From an uncultured Clostridiaceae bacterium (GTDB lineage Bacteria; Bacillota; Clostridia; Clostridiales; Oxobacteraceae), in NCBI GenBank assembly GCA_937900065.1, contig CALCDS010000364.1, forward strand, positions 1-7,753: 7,753 nt of DNA. The letters are read 5' to 3'. A model generated the notes under the pieces. It ran no database searches and had not been told where the DNA came from. It saw only the letters and a list, made by a program, of their open reading frames with translations. Positions 1-7,100 of this stretch are shown here, piece after piece (the stretch's first letter is position 1; each line of letters starts with the position of its first letter). The translations under genes and the position numbers were made by a program.

Positions 1-68
1 TTTAAATTATTCCCAGAATTTATACTTATAAACATAATTTTAATTTTATACCATAAAACCGAATAGAC

Positions 69-704
69 TTAATTGCTCCTTCTTAAAACCATATTCTTTA
101 GCCTATCCATTGGAAGCATGGCGATTATGACAACGCATATGGCGCCTTCAATAGCCAAGAATACTCCATTCAGCGTAAGTGAATACACGACAGGGGACAT
201 GCCCTTTGGAGCATAGCTTCCGAAAAACGCCACTCCGGAAATAAAATGACATAAAAATCTCATAAATATGGCAGCGACGGTCCCCAAAATCTTTTTATCC
301 TTGAAATATCCGGCCACGCCCAATGCAATAAAAGGCAGAGGATAATCAAATAAAACCTGAACAGGATGAAGTATGAAAGGATCCAAAATAAGTGTAATGA
401 TTCCATATAAAAATCCGGTCAGGTAGCCAACTTCAGGCCCATAGAAAAATGCCAAAAGCAATATTGGGACCATGCTTCCTAAAGTAATGCTTCCTCCCTG
501 GGGAAGATGGTAAATCCTGAATATCTTAAGTACTGTAGCCAGTGTGAGCGCAATGCCTATCTGTGCGATAAGCCTGGTATCAAACTTTATCTTCCTAATC
601 CTGATGAGCACCACAATCAGTGCAACAAGCCCTATCAGTGCGGCAATGGACAGAGGATGCTTCAATACCTCCATTATGCTCTTTGCTAGAGAAAAATCTT
701 CCAT
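69..704 (-). CDS. thiT: ThiT, thiamine-binding S component of an ECF transporter
   Basis: This 211-residue membrane protein captures thiamine and should deliver it to a shared ECF energising module (EcfA, EcfA', EcfT), none of which is encoded here. Family hallmarks are LPQGGS (67-72), HPVQ followed by LFDYPL (113-123), HFISG (153-157), FFGSYAPKG (160-168) and YSLTLNG (174-180). By comparison with known ThiT proteins, Asp120, His153, Tyr174 and Asn179 are likely binding-pocket residues. An AxxxA pattern (52-56) resembles the motif used to dock S components on EcfT, but its exact register is uncertain. Hydrophobic segments fall near 19-35, 44-60, 76-88, 91-107, 118-134, 138-161 and 174-198, so the first one is extra to the usual six. 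The start at 704 was chosen because GGAGG lies 8 bases upstream; an in-frame ATG at 785 sits in a leader hairpin without a ribosome binding site. The upstream TPP riboswitch independently supports a thiamine role. Confidence 0.95.
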   Translation of the reverse strand: MEDFSLAKSIMEVLKHPLSIAALIGLVALIVVLIRIRKIKFDTRLIAQIGIALTLATVLKIFRIYHLPQGGSITLGSMVPILLLAFFYGPEVGYLTGFLYGIITLILDPFILHPVQVLFDYPLPFIALGVAGYFKDKKILGTVAAIFMRFLCHFISGVAFFGSYAPKGMSPVVYSLTLNGVFLAIEGAICVVIIAMLPMDRLKNMVLRRSN

Positions 705-712
705 ACATATTA

Positions 713-717
713 CCTCC
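713..717 (-). promoter_or_regulatory. Ribosome binding site deciding the thiT start
   Basis: GGAGG lies 8 bases before the ATG at 704. An overlapping out-of-frame ATG at 708 is closer (4 bases) and does not lead into the ThiT reading frame. The in-frame ATG at 785 has no comparable motif, so the 211-residue form is preferred over the 238-residue one. Confidence 0.85.
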
Positions 718-759
718 ATATACTTTTGCGGGGCATACCTGAACAATAAAGCAAAATAT

Positions 760-787
760 AAATGCAATTTGTCTTGATATTGCATTT
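760..787 (-). repeat. 9-bp inverted repeat (hairpin) in the thiT leader
   Basis: The arms at 760-768 and 779-787 are perfectly complementary over 9 bp (AAATGCAAT / ATTGCATTT) and enclose a 10-base loop. The hairpin sits after the riboswitch terminator and about 43 bases before the thiT ribosome binding site, so it is present only in transcripts that have read through the attenuator. It is not followed by an uninterrupted run of U, so I do not call it a second terminator. A role in mRNA stability is possible but is only inference. Confidence 0.55.
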
Positions 788-799
788 CGCCGTATAAAT

Positions 800-831
800 A
801 AAAAAGCTGTAATCAACGTTGGATTGCAGCT
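800..831 (-). terminator. Intrinsic terminator of the TPP attenuator
   Basis: In the transcript, AGCUG (831-827) pairs with CAGCU (809-805). A C-A mismatch and four more pairs (AAUC with GAUU) extend the stem, closing a 7-base loop, and five further U (804-800) follow directly. It lies about 16 bases after the riboswitch aptamer and about 95 bases before thiT. This is the standard layout for transcriptional repression of a thiamine gene by TPP. Confidence 0.88.
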
Positions 832-846
832 ATCATACCTTTACAC

Positions 847-931
847 CGCTTCCCTACGCTGGTATTATCCAGATCAGGTTTAAAAGGGTTAATGAATATC
901 TTCATTTCTCAGCCAACAGGCACCCCCAGCA
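847..931 (-). ncRNA. TPP riboswitch (THI element)
   Basis: The transcript shows the conserved THI-box order. P1 forms between 931-928 and 850-847. GGGU (925-922) pairs with ACCC (889-886) as P2. A short P3 of GCC/GGC (921-919, 914-912) leads into CUGAGA (912-907), which reads the pyrimidine ring of TPP. CCUGAUCUGG (878-869) and AUACCAGCGUAGGGA follow as P4/P5, the part that binds the pyrophosphate; CUGG (872-869) pairs with CCAG (862-859). An optional stem-loop of six pairs (906-891) sits between CUGAGA and the P2 return strand. Such inserts are known in this family. A terminator follows directly and thiT is the next gene, so TPP is expected to switch thiT off by premature termination. Confidence 0.97.
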
Positions 932-951
932 AATATTTTATTTTCATGATG

Positions 952-980
952 ATTATATTACAAATACATTGAGCTTTCAA
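952..980 (-). promoter_or_regulatory. Sigma-A-type promoter of the riboswitch-thiT unit
   Basis: TTGAAA (980-975) and a perfect TATAAT (957-952) are separated by exactly 17 bases. Transcription should start near 945, about 14 bases before the aptamer, giving a leader of roughly 240 bases. Position and quality indicate that thiT is transcribed on its own, apart from any read-through from pyk. Confidence 0.85.
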
Positions 981-1027
981 GAACAAATTGGTCTTCTCCA
1001 TCAAATGCACGAAACCAGCTTTTTATA

Positions 1028-2773
1028 TCAGGCAATATCAGCTTTCCCGCCAAATACCAAACCTCTTATAGTATCAAGCGTAATCAGGCTGCCCGAGCGT
1101 ATTATGCTTGCAGCTTTATTTGCACCCGTGATTATCGGTATTCCTCTTTTTATACATTCCACGGCAAGCTTTGAGGTAAATCCGCTCTCCTCGGCCACTA
1201 GGCCTGAAACCATATCAAGCAGATCCAAGTATTTGCTGTCCTGTTTCGTTATCACAAGTATGTTTCCCTTTTCCACATTATCATCTTTGCCGTCTATAAC
1301 TGCCGCATTTCCATATACAGATTTCATGCCGGCTCCAACACCTTTTACAAGCACATCGCCGACAGTATGTACTTTTATCATATTGGTTGTGCCTGTGTAT
1401 CCTATAGGTATTCCTGCTGCGATTACCACTTGGTCACCCTTTTTTATATAGCCGGATTGCACAGCCTTATTCACGGATTCAGCTATCACATCATCGGCTG
1501 ATTCCATCCTGTCCGTCAAAATGGGATATACGCCCCAGACTATGGATAATTTTCTGGCGACCCTATTATTAGGTGTTACAGCTATTATAAGCTGGCTCGG
1601 ACGGTATTTGGAAACCCTCATCGCGGTTCTTCCAGTCATTGTAGCAGTGATGATAGCTGAAACTCCTATTTCCGCAGCAGTTGTACATGCAGCATAGCTT
1701 ATGGCGTCAGGTACGGATGATGCTTTTATAAGCTTTCTCTTTTCCATCATCTCATTGTAATCGAGTGCAAACTCAATCCGCTCCGCAATCTTTGTCATCG
1801 TCTTAAGCGATTCTACGGGATAACTCCCATTTGCAGTCTCGCCTGAAAGCATTACACAGTCTGTTCCATCGAATATCGCATTTGCTACATCGGATAATTC
1901 CGCCCTTGTCGGCCGTGGATTTCTTATCATTGAGTCCAGCATTTGAGTTGCTGTGATGACCGGCTTTCCGGCCTTATTGCATTTCCTTATTATCATTTTT
2001 TGTGCCAGAGGAACCTCTTCAGCAGGTATCTCGACTCCAAGATCGCCCCTCGCAACCATTATGCCATCGGAAAATTTAATTATGTCATCTATATTTTCAA
2101 TGCCTTCCCGGCTTTCAATTTTTGAAATTATAAATATATCATCCGCACCTTTATCCTCAAGTATCTTTCTTATAGCAACAACATCATCGGATTTTCTGAT
2201 AAATGACGCAGCGATTATATCTATTCCGTTTTCTATTCCAAATACTATATCGTCTATGTCCTTCTGAGCAAGCGCAGGCAGCTTTATGGAAACGCCGGGA
2301 ACATTTACGCCTTTGTGGCTTCCGACCATTCCGCTATTTTGCACAGTGCAGCGTATGTCTGTACCTTCTATTTTTTCAACCTTAAGACCGACCAATCCAT
2401 CATCGATAAGTATGGTATCCCCGGGCTTTAGATCATTCGGGAGCCCCTTGTATGATACGCTGCATATCGTATCATCGCCTAAAACCTCCCTGGATGTCAT
2501 CGTAAAAGGCTTGCCTTCCATAAGCTCGACTTTGCCGTCCTTAAAATTTCCCGTCCTTATTTCAGGACCTTTTGTATCCAATATTATGGCTATGGGTTTG
2601 TTTAACTTTTCTCTTATTCTTTTTATTGTGGCAATCCTTTTGCCATGCTCATCGTGGTCGCCATGGGAAAAGTTAAGCCTTGCAGCATTCATGCCATTGT
2701 TTATCAGCTGCTCGATTATTGAAGGATCTTCACTTGCAGGTCCTATGGTACATATGATTTTAGTCTTTTTCAT
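1028..2773 (-). CDS. pyk: Pyruvate kinase with extra C-terminal domain
   Basis: This cytoplasmic enzyme converts phosphoenolpyruvate and ADP to pyruvate and ATP, the last step of glycolysis. The 581 residues match the long Bacillus-type form (about 585). Visible are KIICTIGPAS (5-14), ARLNFSHG (31-38, with Arg32, Asn34 and Ser36), LDTKGPEIRTG (65-75), a B domain (about 70-170), ISKIE (216-220, catalytic Lys218), MVARGDLG (239-246) and TATQML (274-279). Glu71 in GPEIR is the residue associated with K+-dependent pyruvate kinases. Residues from about 475 form the PEP-utiliser-like extra domain, where the usual TSHAAV reads TSKLAV (533-538), so its histidine is lost. The start at 2773 has AGGAG 7 bases upstream and gives the standard N terminus; the in-frame ATG at 2821 lies inside pfkA. 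It follows pfkA by 10 bases, so the two are almost certainly co-transcribed. Confidence 0.98.
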   Translation of the reverse strand: MKKTKIICTIGPASEDPSIIEQLINNGMNAARLNFSHGDHDEHGKRIATIKRIREKLNKPIAIILDTKGPEIRTGNFKDGKVELMEGKPFTMTSREVLGDDTICSVSYKGLPNDLKPGDTILIDDGLVGLKVEKIEGTDIRCTVQNSGMVGSHKGVNVPGVSIKLPALAQKDIDDIVFGIENGIDIIAASFIRKSDDVVAIRKILEDKGADDIFIISKIESREGIENIDDIIKFSDGIMVARGDLGVEIPAEEVPLAQKMIIRKCNKAGKPVITATQMLDSMIRNPRPTRAELSDVANAIFDGTDCVMLSGETANGSYPVESLKTMTKIAERIEFALDYNEMMEKRKLIKASSVPDAISYAACTTAAEIGVSAIITATMTGRTAMRVSKYRPSQLIIAVTPNNRVARKLSIVWGVYPILTDRMESADDVIAESVNKAVQSGYIKKGDQVVIAAGIPIGYTGTTNMIKVHTVGDVLVKGVGAGMKSVYGNAAVIDGKDDNVEKGNILVITKQDSKYLDLLDMVSGLVAEESGFTSKLAVECIKRGIPIITGANKAASIIRSGSLITLDTIRGLVFGGKADIA

Positions 2774-2780
2774 ATTACAT

Positions 2781-2785
2781 CTCCT
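2781..2785 (-). promoter_or_regulatory. pyk ribosome binding site overlapping the pfkA stop
   Basis: AGGAG (2785-2781) shares two bases with the pfkA TAG stop codon (2786-2784) and lies 7 bases before the pyk ATG. This geometry allows ribosomes finishing pfkA to reinitiate on pyk, which suggests translational coupling. Confidence 0.85.
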
Positions 2786-3743
2786 ATTTTGAAAGAACAC
2801 GGGCAAGTTCCAACATATCACGATTTATTTCTTTTTTCATGCTAAGAGCTTCCTTGATGTCACAATCAATGACTTCATTTCCTTTAATTCCTACAACCCT
2901 TGAACCTTGATTCTCGTTTAAGAGTTCTACAGCCCTATTGCCGAGTTTGGATGCGAGCACCCTGTCAAATGCACTTGGGCTTCCTCCTCTTTGTATATGT
3001 CCGAGAATGGTTGCCCTTGTTTCCAAACCTGTTATCTCTTGTATCTGTTCGGCAATTTCATTTGCATGGCCGACGCCCTCAGCCAAAACGATTATATTGT
3101 GAAGCTTGCCTTTCAGCCTGCCCTCCAATATGGTTTTGCACAAATCATCGATATTGAATTCCACTTCAGGAACTATTATGTTTTCAGCGCCTCCGGCCAA
3201 GCCTGAATACAGTGCAATGTCGCCGCATTTCCTTCCCATGACCTCTACTATGCTTATCCTCTCATGTGATGCGGATGTATCCCTCAGCTTATTTATAGCA
3301 TCCAACACAGTATTTAAAGCCGTGTCAAAACCTATTGTATAGTCGGTATATGCCAAATCATTATCTATGGTGCCCGGTACTCCTATGGATTCGAACCCAA
3401 GCTCGGAAAGCTTCTCGGCGCCTTTGAATGAACCGTCGCCTCCGATTACCACAATACCTTCTATTCCAAAAACCTTAAGCACATTTGCGCCTTTTTCCCT
3501 GCCTTCTTCTGTCTTGAATTCTTCGCACCTTGCCGTGCGGAGTATCGTACCTCCCCTATGGATTATATCTGAAACGGATGATCTATTCATTTCAATTATT
3601 TCACCATTTATAAGGCCGTTGTATCCTCTCATTATTCCCATAACTTTCATGCCCTTATCTATACCAGACCTTACTACCGCCCTTATTGCTGCATTCATCC
3701 CAGGAGCATCTCCGCCGCTGGTTAATACGCCGATCGTTTTCAT
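2784..3743 (-). CDS. pfkA: ATP-dependent 6-phosphofructokinase
   Basis: This cytoplasmic homotetramer phosphorylates fructose 6-phosphate with ATP, the committed step of glycolysis. At 319 residues it has the normal bacterial PfkA length, and its numbering matches the well-studied enzymes closely. Seen are TSGGDAPGMNA (8-18), GGDGS (101-105), PGTIDND (123-129, catalytic base Asp127), MGR (169-171), Arg162, Glu222, Arg243, His249 and Arg252. Gly104 and Gly124 mark the ATP-using rather than PPi-using type. The ADP/PEP effector-site residues are also present (Arg21, Arg25, Arg54, Asp59, Arg154, Glu187, and KGKLH at 211-215), so allosteric control is expected. The start at 3743 has GGAGG 10 bases upstream; the in-frame ATG at 3764 lies upstream of this site and would add seven residues not found in the family. 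The gene is followed at 10 bases by pyk and preceded at 79 bases by the DUF2007-like gene. Confidence 0.98.
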   Translation of the reverse strand: MKTIGVLTSGGDAPGMNAAIRAVVRSGIDKGMKVMGIMRGYNGLINGEIIEMNRSSVSDIIHRGGTILRTARCEEFKTEEGREKGANVLKVFGIEGIVVIGGDGSFKGAEKLSELGFESIGVPGTIDNDLAYTDYTIGFDTALNTVLDAINKLRDTSASHERISIVEVMGRKCGDIALYSGLAGGAENIIVPEVEFNIDDLCKTILEGRLKGKLHNIIVLAEGVGHANEIAEQIQEITGLETRATILGHIQRGGSPSAFDRVLASKLGNRAVELLNENQGSRVVGIKGNEVIDCDIKEALSMKKEINRDMLELARVLSK

Positions 3744-3753
3744 ATTTTGATTT

Positions 3754-3758
3754 CCTCC
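3754..3758 (-). promoter_or_regulatory. Ribosome binding site deciding the pfkA start
   Basis: GGAGG, embedded in GGGAGGAAA, lies 10 bases before the ATG at 3743. Because it falls downstream of the in-frame ATG at 3764, it rules against the longer form. Confidence 0.8.
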
Positions 3759-3822
3759 CAACATTTAAAAATATTCTTCAAAAAGCCAGCGATTAATAGA
3801 ATATGATACTTTAGCATAAATA

Positions 3823-4023
3823 TTAAAAATCCCTTCCCAACTGTTCCAATATGCCGCGTGCATCTTCAACTTCAGCTTCAGGAACAAGAACCTCGAAAAG
3901 CCCATCTCCGTTTTTGCTCTTACCTATCTGATGAACCTTTATAAGCACGCCCTGTTCATTCAGCATATTTTTGAGTTCATTCGCTCCAGCTTTACTTTGT
4001 GCTACATATACTACTGTCCACAT
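3823..4023 (-). CDS. Small DUF2007-like protein, function unknown
   Basis: This 66-residue soluble protein has a strand-helix-strand-strand-helix pattern: strand WTVVYVA (2-8), helix around 12-24, strand VLIKVHQIG (26-34), strand LFEVLVP (42-48) and helix VEDARGILEQLG (52-63). This resembles the small alpha/beta fold of DUF2007, described as a putative signal-transducing family; the assignment comes from pattern and memory, not from a search. No catalytic motif, signal peptide or membrane segment is visible. As I recall, close relatives in Clostridia are often labelled 'glutamate decarboxylase', which a 66-residue protein without a PLP lysine motif cannot be. It sits between dnaE and pfkA, and its own promoter may drive pfkA and pyk too, so a link to glycolysis is possible but unproven. 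The start is the only in-frame ATG; AAGGAGG lies 13 bases upstream, a rather wide spacing. Confidence 0.88.
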   Translation of the reverse strand: MWTVVYVAQSKAGANELKNMLNEQGVLIKVHQIGKSKNGDGLFEVLVPEAEVEDARGILEQLGRDF

Positions 4024-4104
4024 ATTATCACTAGGGCCTCCTTACGGCAACATTGATAAAGGGGCTCCTTCTTTTTTGTACTTTTAATGCCCTGGAAGTA
4101 TACC
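4024..4104 (-). promoter_or_regulatory. Leader of the DUF2007-pfkA-pyk unit
   Basis: If transcription starts near 4104, the leader is about 81 bases. It holds two Shine-Dalgarno-like motifs, AAGGAG (4070-4065) and AAGGAGG (4043-4037). Between them is a three-codon ORF, ATG TTG CCG TAA (4053-4042), whose stop overlaps the second motif. CCAGGGC in the early leader can pair, with one mismatch, with GCCCTAG just after the second motif, which could limit ribosome access. No terminator-like U run or known riboswitch class is recognisable. Confidence 0.35.
4037..4043 (-). promoter_or_regulatory. Widely spaced ribosome binding site of the DUF2007-like gene
   Basis: A full-strength AAGGAGG lies 13 bases before the ATG at 4023, longer than the usual 5-10. 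A GTG at 4031 is nearer but out of frame. The motif overlaps the TAA of a possible three-codon ORF (4053-4042). Confidence 0.65.
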
Positions 4105-4110
4105 CCCAAA

Positions 4111-4139
4111 TAAATATTAGGTGTTAGTTACCCTGTCAA
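4111..4139 (-). promoter_or_regulatory. Probable promoter of the DUF2007-pfkA-pyk unit
   Basis: A perfect -35 TTGACA (4139-4134) is followed after 17 bases by TATTTA (4116-4111), a weak -10 with three of six consensus bases. An AT-only tract lies at 4149-4163, where an UP element would sit (-46 to -60), and may compensate. A better-looking TATACT (4102-4097) lacks a good -35 at the right distance. The call rests on the -35, the AT tract and the position in the largest gap of the gene cluster. Confidence 0.5.
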
Positions 4140-4148
4140 TTCATATCT

Positions 4149-4163
4149 AATTTTAATAAAATT
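4149..4163. repeat. 15-base AT-only palindrome, possible UP element
   Basis: AATTTTA-T-TAAAATT is a perfect inverted repeat around one central base. It lies directly upstream of the TTGACA box at UP-element distance. It is too short-looped and lacks G or C, so it is unlikely to act as an RNA hairpin. Confidence 0.4.
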
Positions 4164-4184
4164 CCTTTTTATATTCAAGCTGGA

Positions 4185-7100
4185 TCAGCATATCTTTACA
4201 CTCTCATTTCCAAGTATATCGTTCAGTTTGTCAATAAGCTCCTTGTTTGGACTGACCCACAAGCTTTTATTTGCCACTTCTATATTTCTTTTATTATTGA
4301 CACCGTAATCCACACACAGATACACCGGGGTCGTGCCTTTTGAAGAAAGAAGCACAGGTTTTATCCTGGATATCAGATCGTTATATTTAATCGATGGTAT
4401 TTTAAGATAAAGCTTGCAGTCCTTGAATTTTTTCAAAGAGTTTACATTCTCGACCAGAAGCTTTGGAGTTTCATCTTCTCTTATGCTCAATCTTCCCCTT
4501 ATAACAACCAGATCATCTTCATGTATGAGTTTGCTGTACCTTTCAAGTATCTTGGGAAATATAAGCATCTCTACCGAACCATACATGTCCTCCAGTACGG
4601 CAAATGCCATTATGCTGTTGTTGTGCGTAGCTTTAATCCTCACAGAAGATATTATGCCGCCCATGGTAACATATTTACCATCAAGCTCCATTTTGCCTTC
4701 GCCTACTTCAAGCATATCCTCGCCTGTATTTTCAACTATCCCGGATGTGGTCATAGTGGTAATCATATTTAGCTCATCCGCATATTCAGTCAATGGATGG
4801 CCGCTTAGATACAAGCCTATCATTTCCTTCTCCATGGATAGCAAACGCTTGCTTTCAAATTCCTTTATGTTCGGCAGAGTGTCTGAAATGGAACCTGTTT
4901 CATCTTTAGACATGTCAAACAAGCTTATCTGTCCGTCTATGTTTCTTCTCTTATCCTGGGCCGCACTGTCCATCACCTGCTCATATACGGCTAAAAGTTG
5001 AGATCTGAAATGGCCCATCGAATCGAATGCTCCGGCTTTTATAAGGCTTTCAACCGCTTTTTTGTTTATAGGCGATTCCTTTGCATCACTGGCAGCTGTT
5101 TTTTGGCAAAAGTCCGTGAAACTTCTAAAATTTCCTTTTTGTTTTCTTACATTTATAATTGATATAATAACCGACTTACCCACATTTTTTACAGCTGCAA
5201 GCCCGAACCTTATTCCGCCTCCAGCTACCGTAAATGTCACATTGCTTTCGTTTATATCCGGAGGGAGCACTTTTATGCCTTTCTTTCTGCAGCATTCTAT
5301 ATAGAATGCTACCTTCTCATTGTTATCCATCACACTCGTAAGCATAGCTGCGAAAAACTCAACCGGGTAATATCTTTTCAAATATGCGGTCTCATATGCT
5401 ACCACGGCATATGCGGCGGCATGGCTTTTATTGAAAGCATAGCTTGCAAAATCTATCATCTGGTCGAATATTTCATTTGCGACCTTTTCGCTTATTCCGT
5501 TTCGCACCGCGCCCGGAACCAGTATGTTATTGTTCTCATCCACGATTCCATATATGAAGTTCTTTCTCTCTTCTTCCATGACCTTGTGTTTCTTCTTTGA
5601 CATGGCCCTTCTCACAAGGTCGCTCCTGCCTAATGAATATCCGGCAAGATCCCTTACTATCTGCATTACCTGCTCCTGGTATATTATGCAGCCATAGGTG
5701 ACATCCAGTATGGGCTTAAGCTTTTCCGTCTTATAAACAATCTTTTCCGGGTTGTTTTTATTTTCAATGTACCTTGGTATCTCAGACATCGGGCCCGGTC
5801 TGAAAAGGCTGATACCTGCGATTATATCTTCAAAACTATTAGGCTTTAATTCTTTCATGAACTGTGTCATGCCTGAAGATTCCAGCTGAAATACGCCTTC
5901 TGTATTTCCTTCGCTTATCATCTTGAAAACTTCCGGATCATCATATACCATGGTGTCAAAATCTATGTCAACGCCCTTATCATCTTTTATGAGCTGAAGG
6001 GCATCTCTTATCACGGTCAATGTCCTAAGTCCTAAAAAGTCCATCTTTAAAAGCCCGAGTTCCTCTAATGTGCCCATTGGGAACTGTGTGACTATAGTAT
6101 CTTCATTTCTTGCAAGGGGAACATATTCATCCACGGCATCAGCTGCAATCACAACGCCGGCCGCATGAGTGGAACTGTGCCTTGGAAGGCCCTCCAAGTC
6201 CCTTGATATATCTATTAAAAGTTTTACCTTTTCATCTTTTTCATATACCTTCCTAAGCTCGGAATTTATAGACATAGCCTTATCGATAGTCATTTCTTTC
6301 TCAAATGGTATCATCTTTGCTATCGTATCGACTTCGGCGTACGAAAGGTCCAGCGCCCTTCCCACATCACGGATAGCCGCCCTTGCGGCCATGGTACCGA
6401 ATGTGATTATCTGTACGACTCTATCCTTGCCGTACTTTCGGATCACATAATCTATGACCTCCTGCCGCCTCTCATAACAGAAGTCGGAGTCTATATCAGG
6501 CATGGATACACGTTCGGGATTTAAAAACCGTTCAAAAAGCAAATTGTATCTTATAGGATCGATCCTTGTAATGCCAAGGCAGTACGCAACAATACTCCCT
6601 GCAGCGCTTCCCCTTCCCGGCCCGGTCATTATTCCATTATCTCTCGCAAACTTTATAAAATCCCATACGATCAGGAAATAATCAACATATCCCATTTTTT
6701 TGATTATTCCAAGTTCGTATTCAAGCCTGCCGGTCAGTTTATCGTTTATATCTTTATATCTTTTATGAAGACCCTCGTAACAGAGCTTTCTTAAAAATTC
6801 ATATGAGTCCATTCCTCCTGGAACATCATACTTAGGAAGATGCAGTTTCCCAAACTCCAACTTAAGGTTGCATTTCTCTGCGATTTTCACTGTATTTTCC
6901 AATGCTTCAGGAACATCTTTAAAAAGTTCGGCCATTTCTTCAGGAGACTTAAGATAAAATTCATCGGTCTTAAATCTCATCCTGTCTTCATCGTCCATTG
7001 TCTTTCCGGTCTGTATGCAAAGAAGGACTTCATGTGCTCTTGCATCCTCCCGCCTTATATAATGTATGTCATTTGTGCATACAACAGGTATTTGAAGTTT

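Noticed and set aside
10..60. AT-only hairpin after thiT (TTTTAT-GGT-ATAAAA) as a terminator
   Set aside because: It has no GC pairs and no following U tract. In 1-68 I see nothing else that I can support.
892..1000. A 30-codon minus-strand ORF (start MEKTNLFLKA) spanning the thiT promoter and riboswitch
   Set aside because: It has no ribosome binding site, and it overlaps the -35, the -10 and the aptamer, which explain the sequence better.
819..1451. A 210-codon open frame on the plus strand
   Set aside because: It runs antisense through the riboswitch, the thiT promoter and the pyk 3' end. Its predicted protein has no recognisable family features, and it has no ribosome binding site that I can see; it is a shadow frame.
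3744..3822. A separate promoter or terminator between the DUF2007-like gene and pfkA
   Set aside because: The 79 bases are AT-rich, and chance -10-like words occur, but no -35/-10 pair at good spacing and no GC-rich hairpin with a U run was found.
3823..4023. Glutamate decarboxylase as the product of the 66-residue gene
   Set aside because: The protein is far too short and lacks any PLP-binding lysine motif; such labels on relatives look like propagated errors.
4179..4189. GCUG-AUC-CAGC hairpin at the dnaE stop as a terminator
   Set aside because: The stem has only 4 bp and is followed by UUGAAUAUAAAAAGG, not by a U run.
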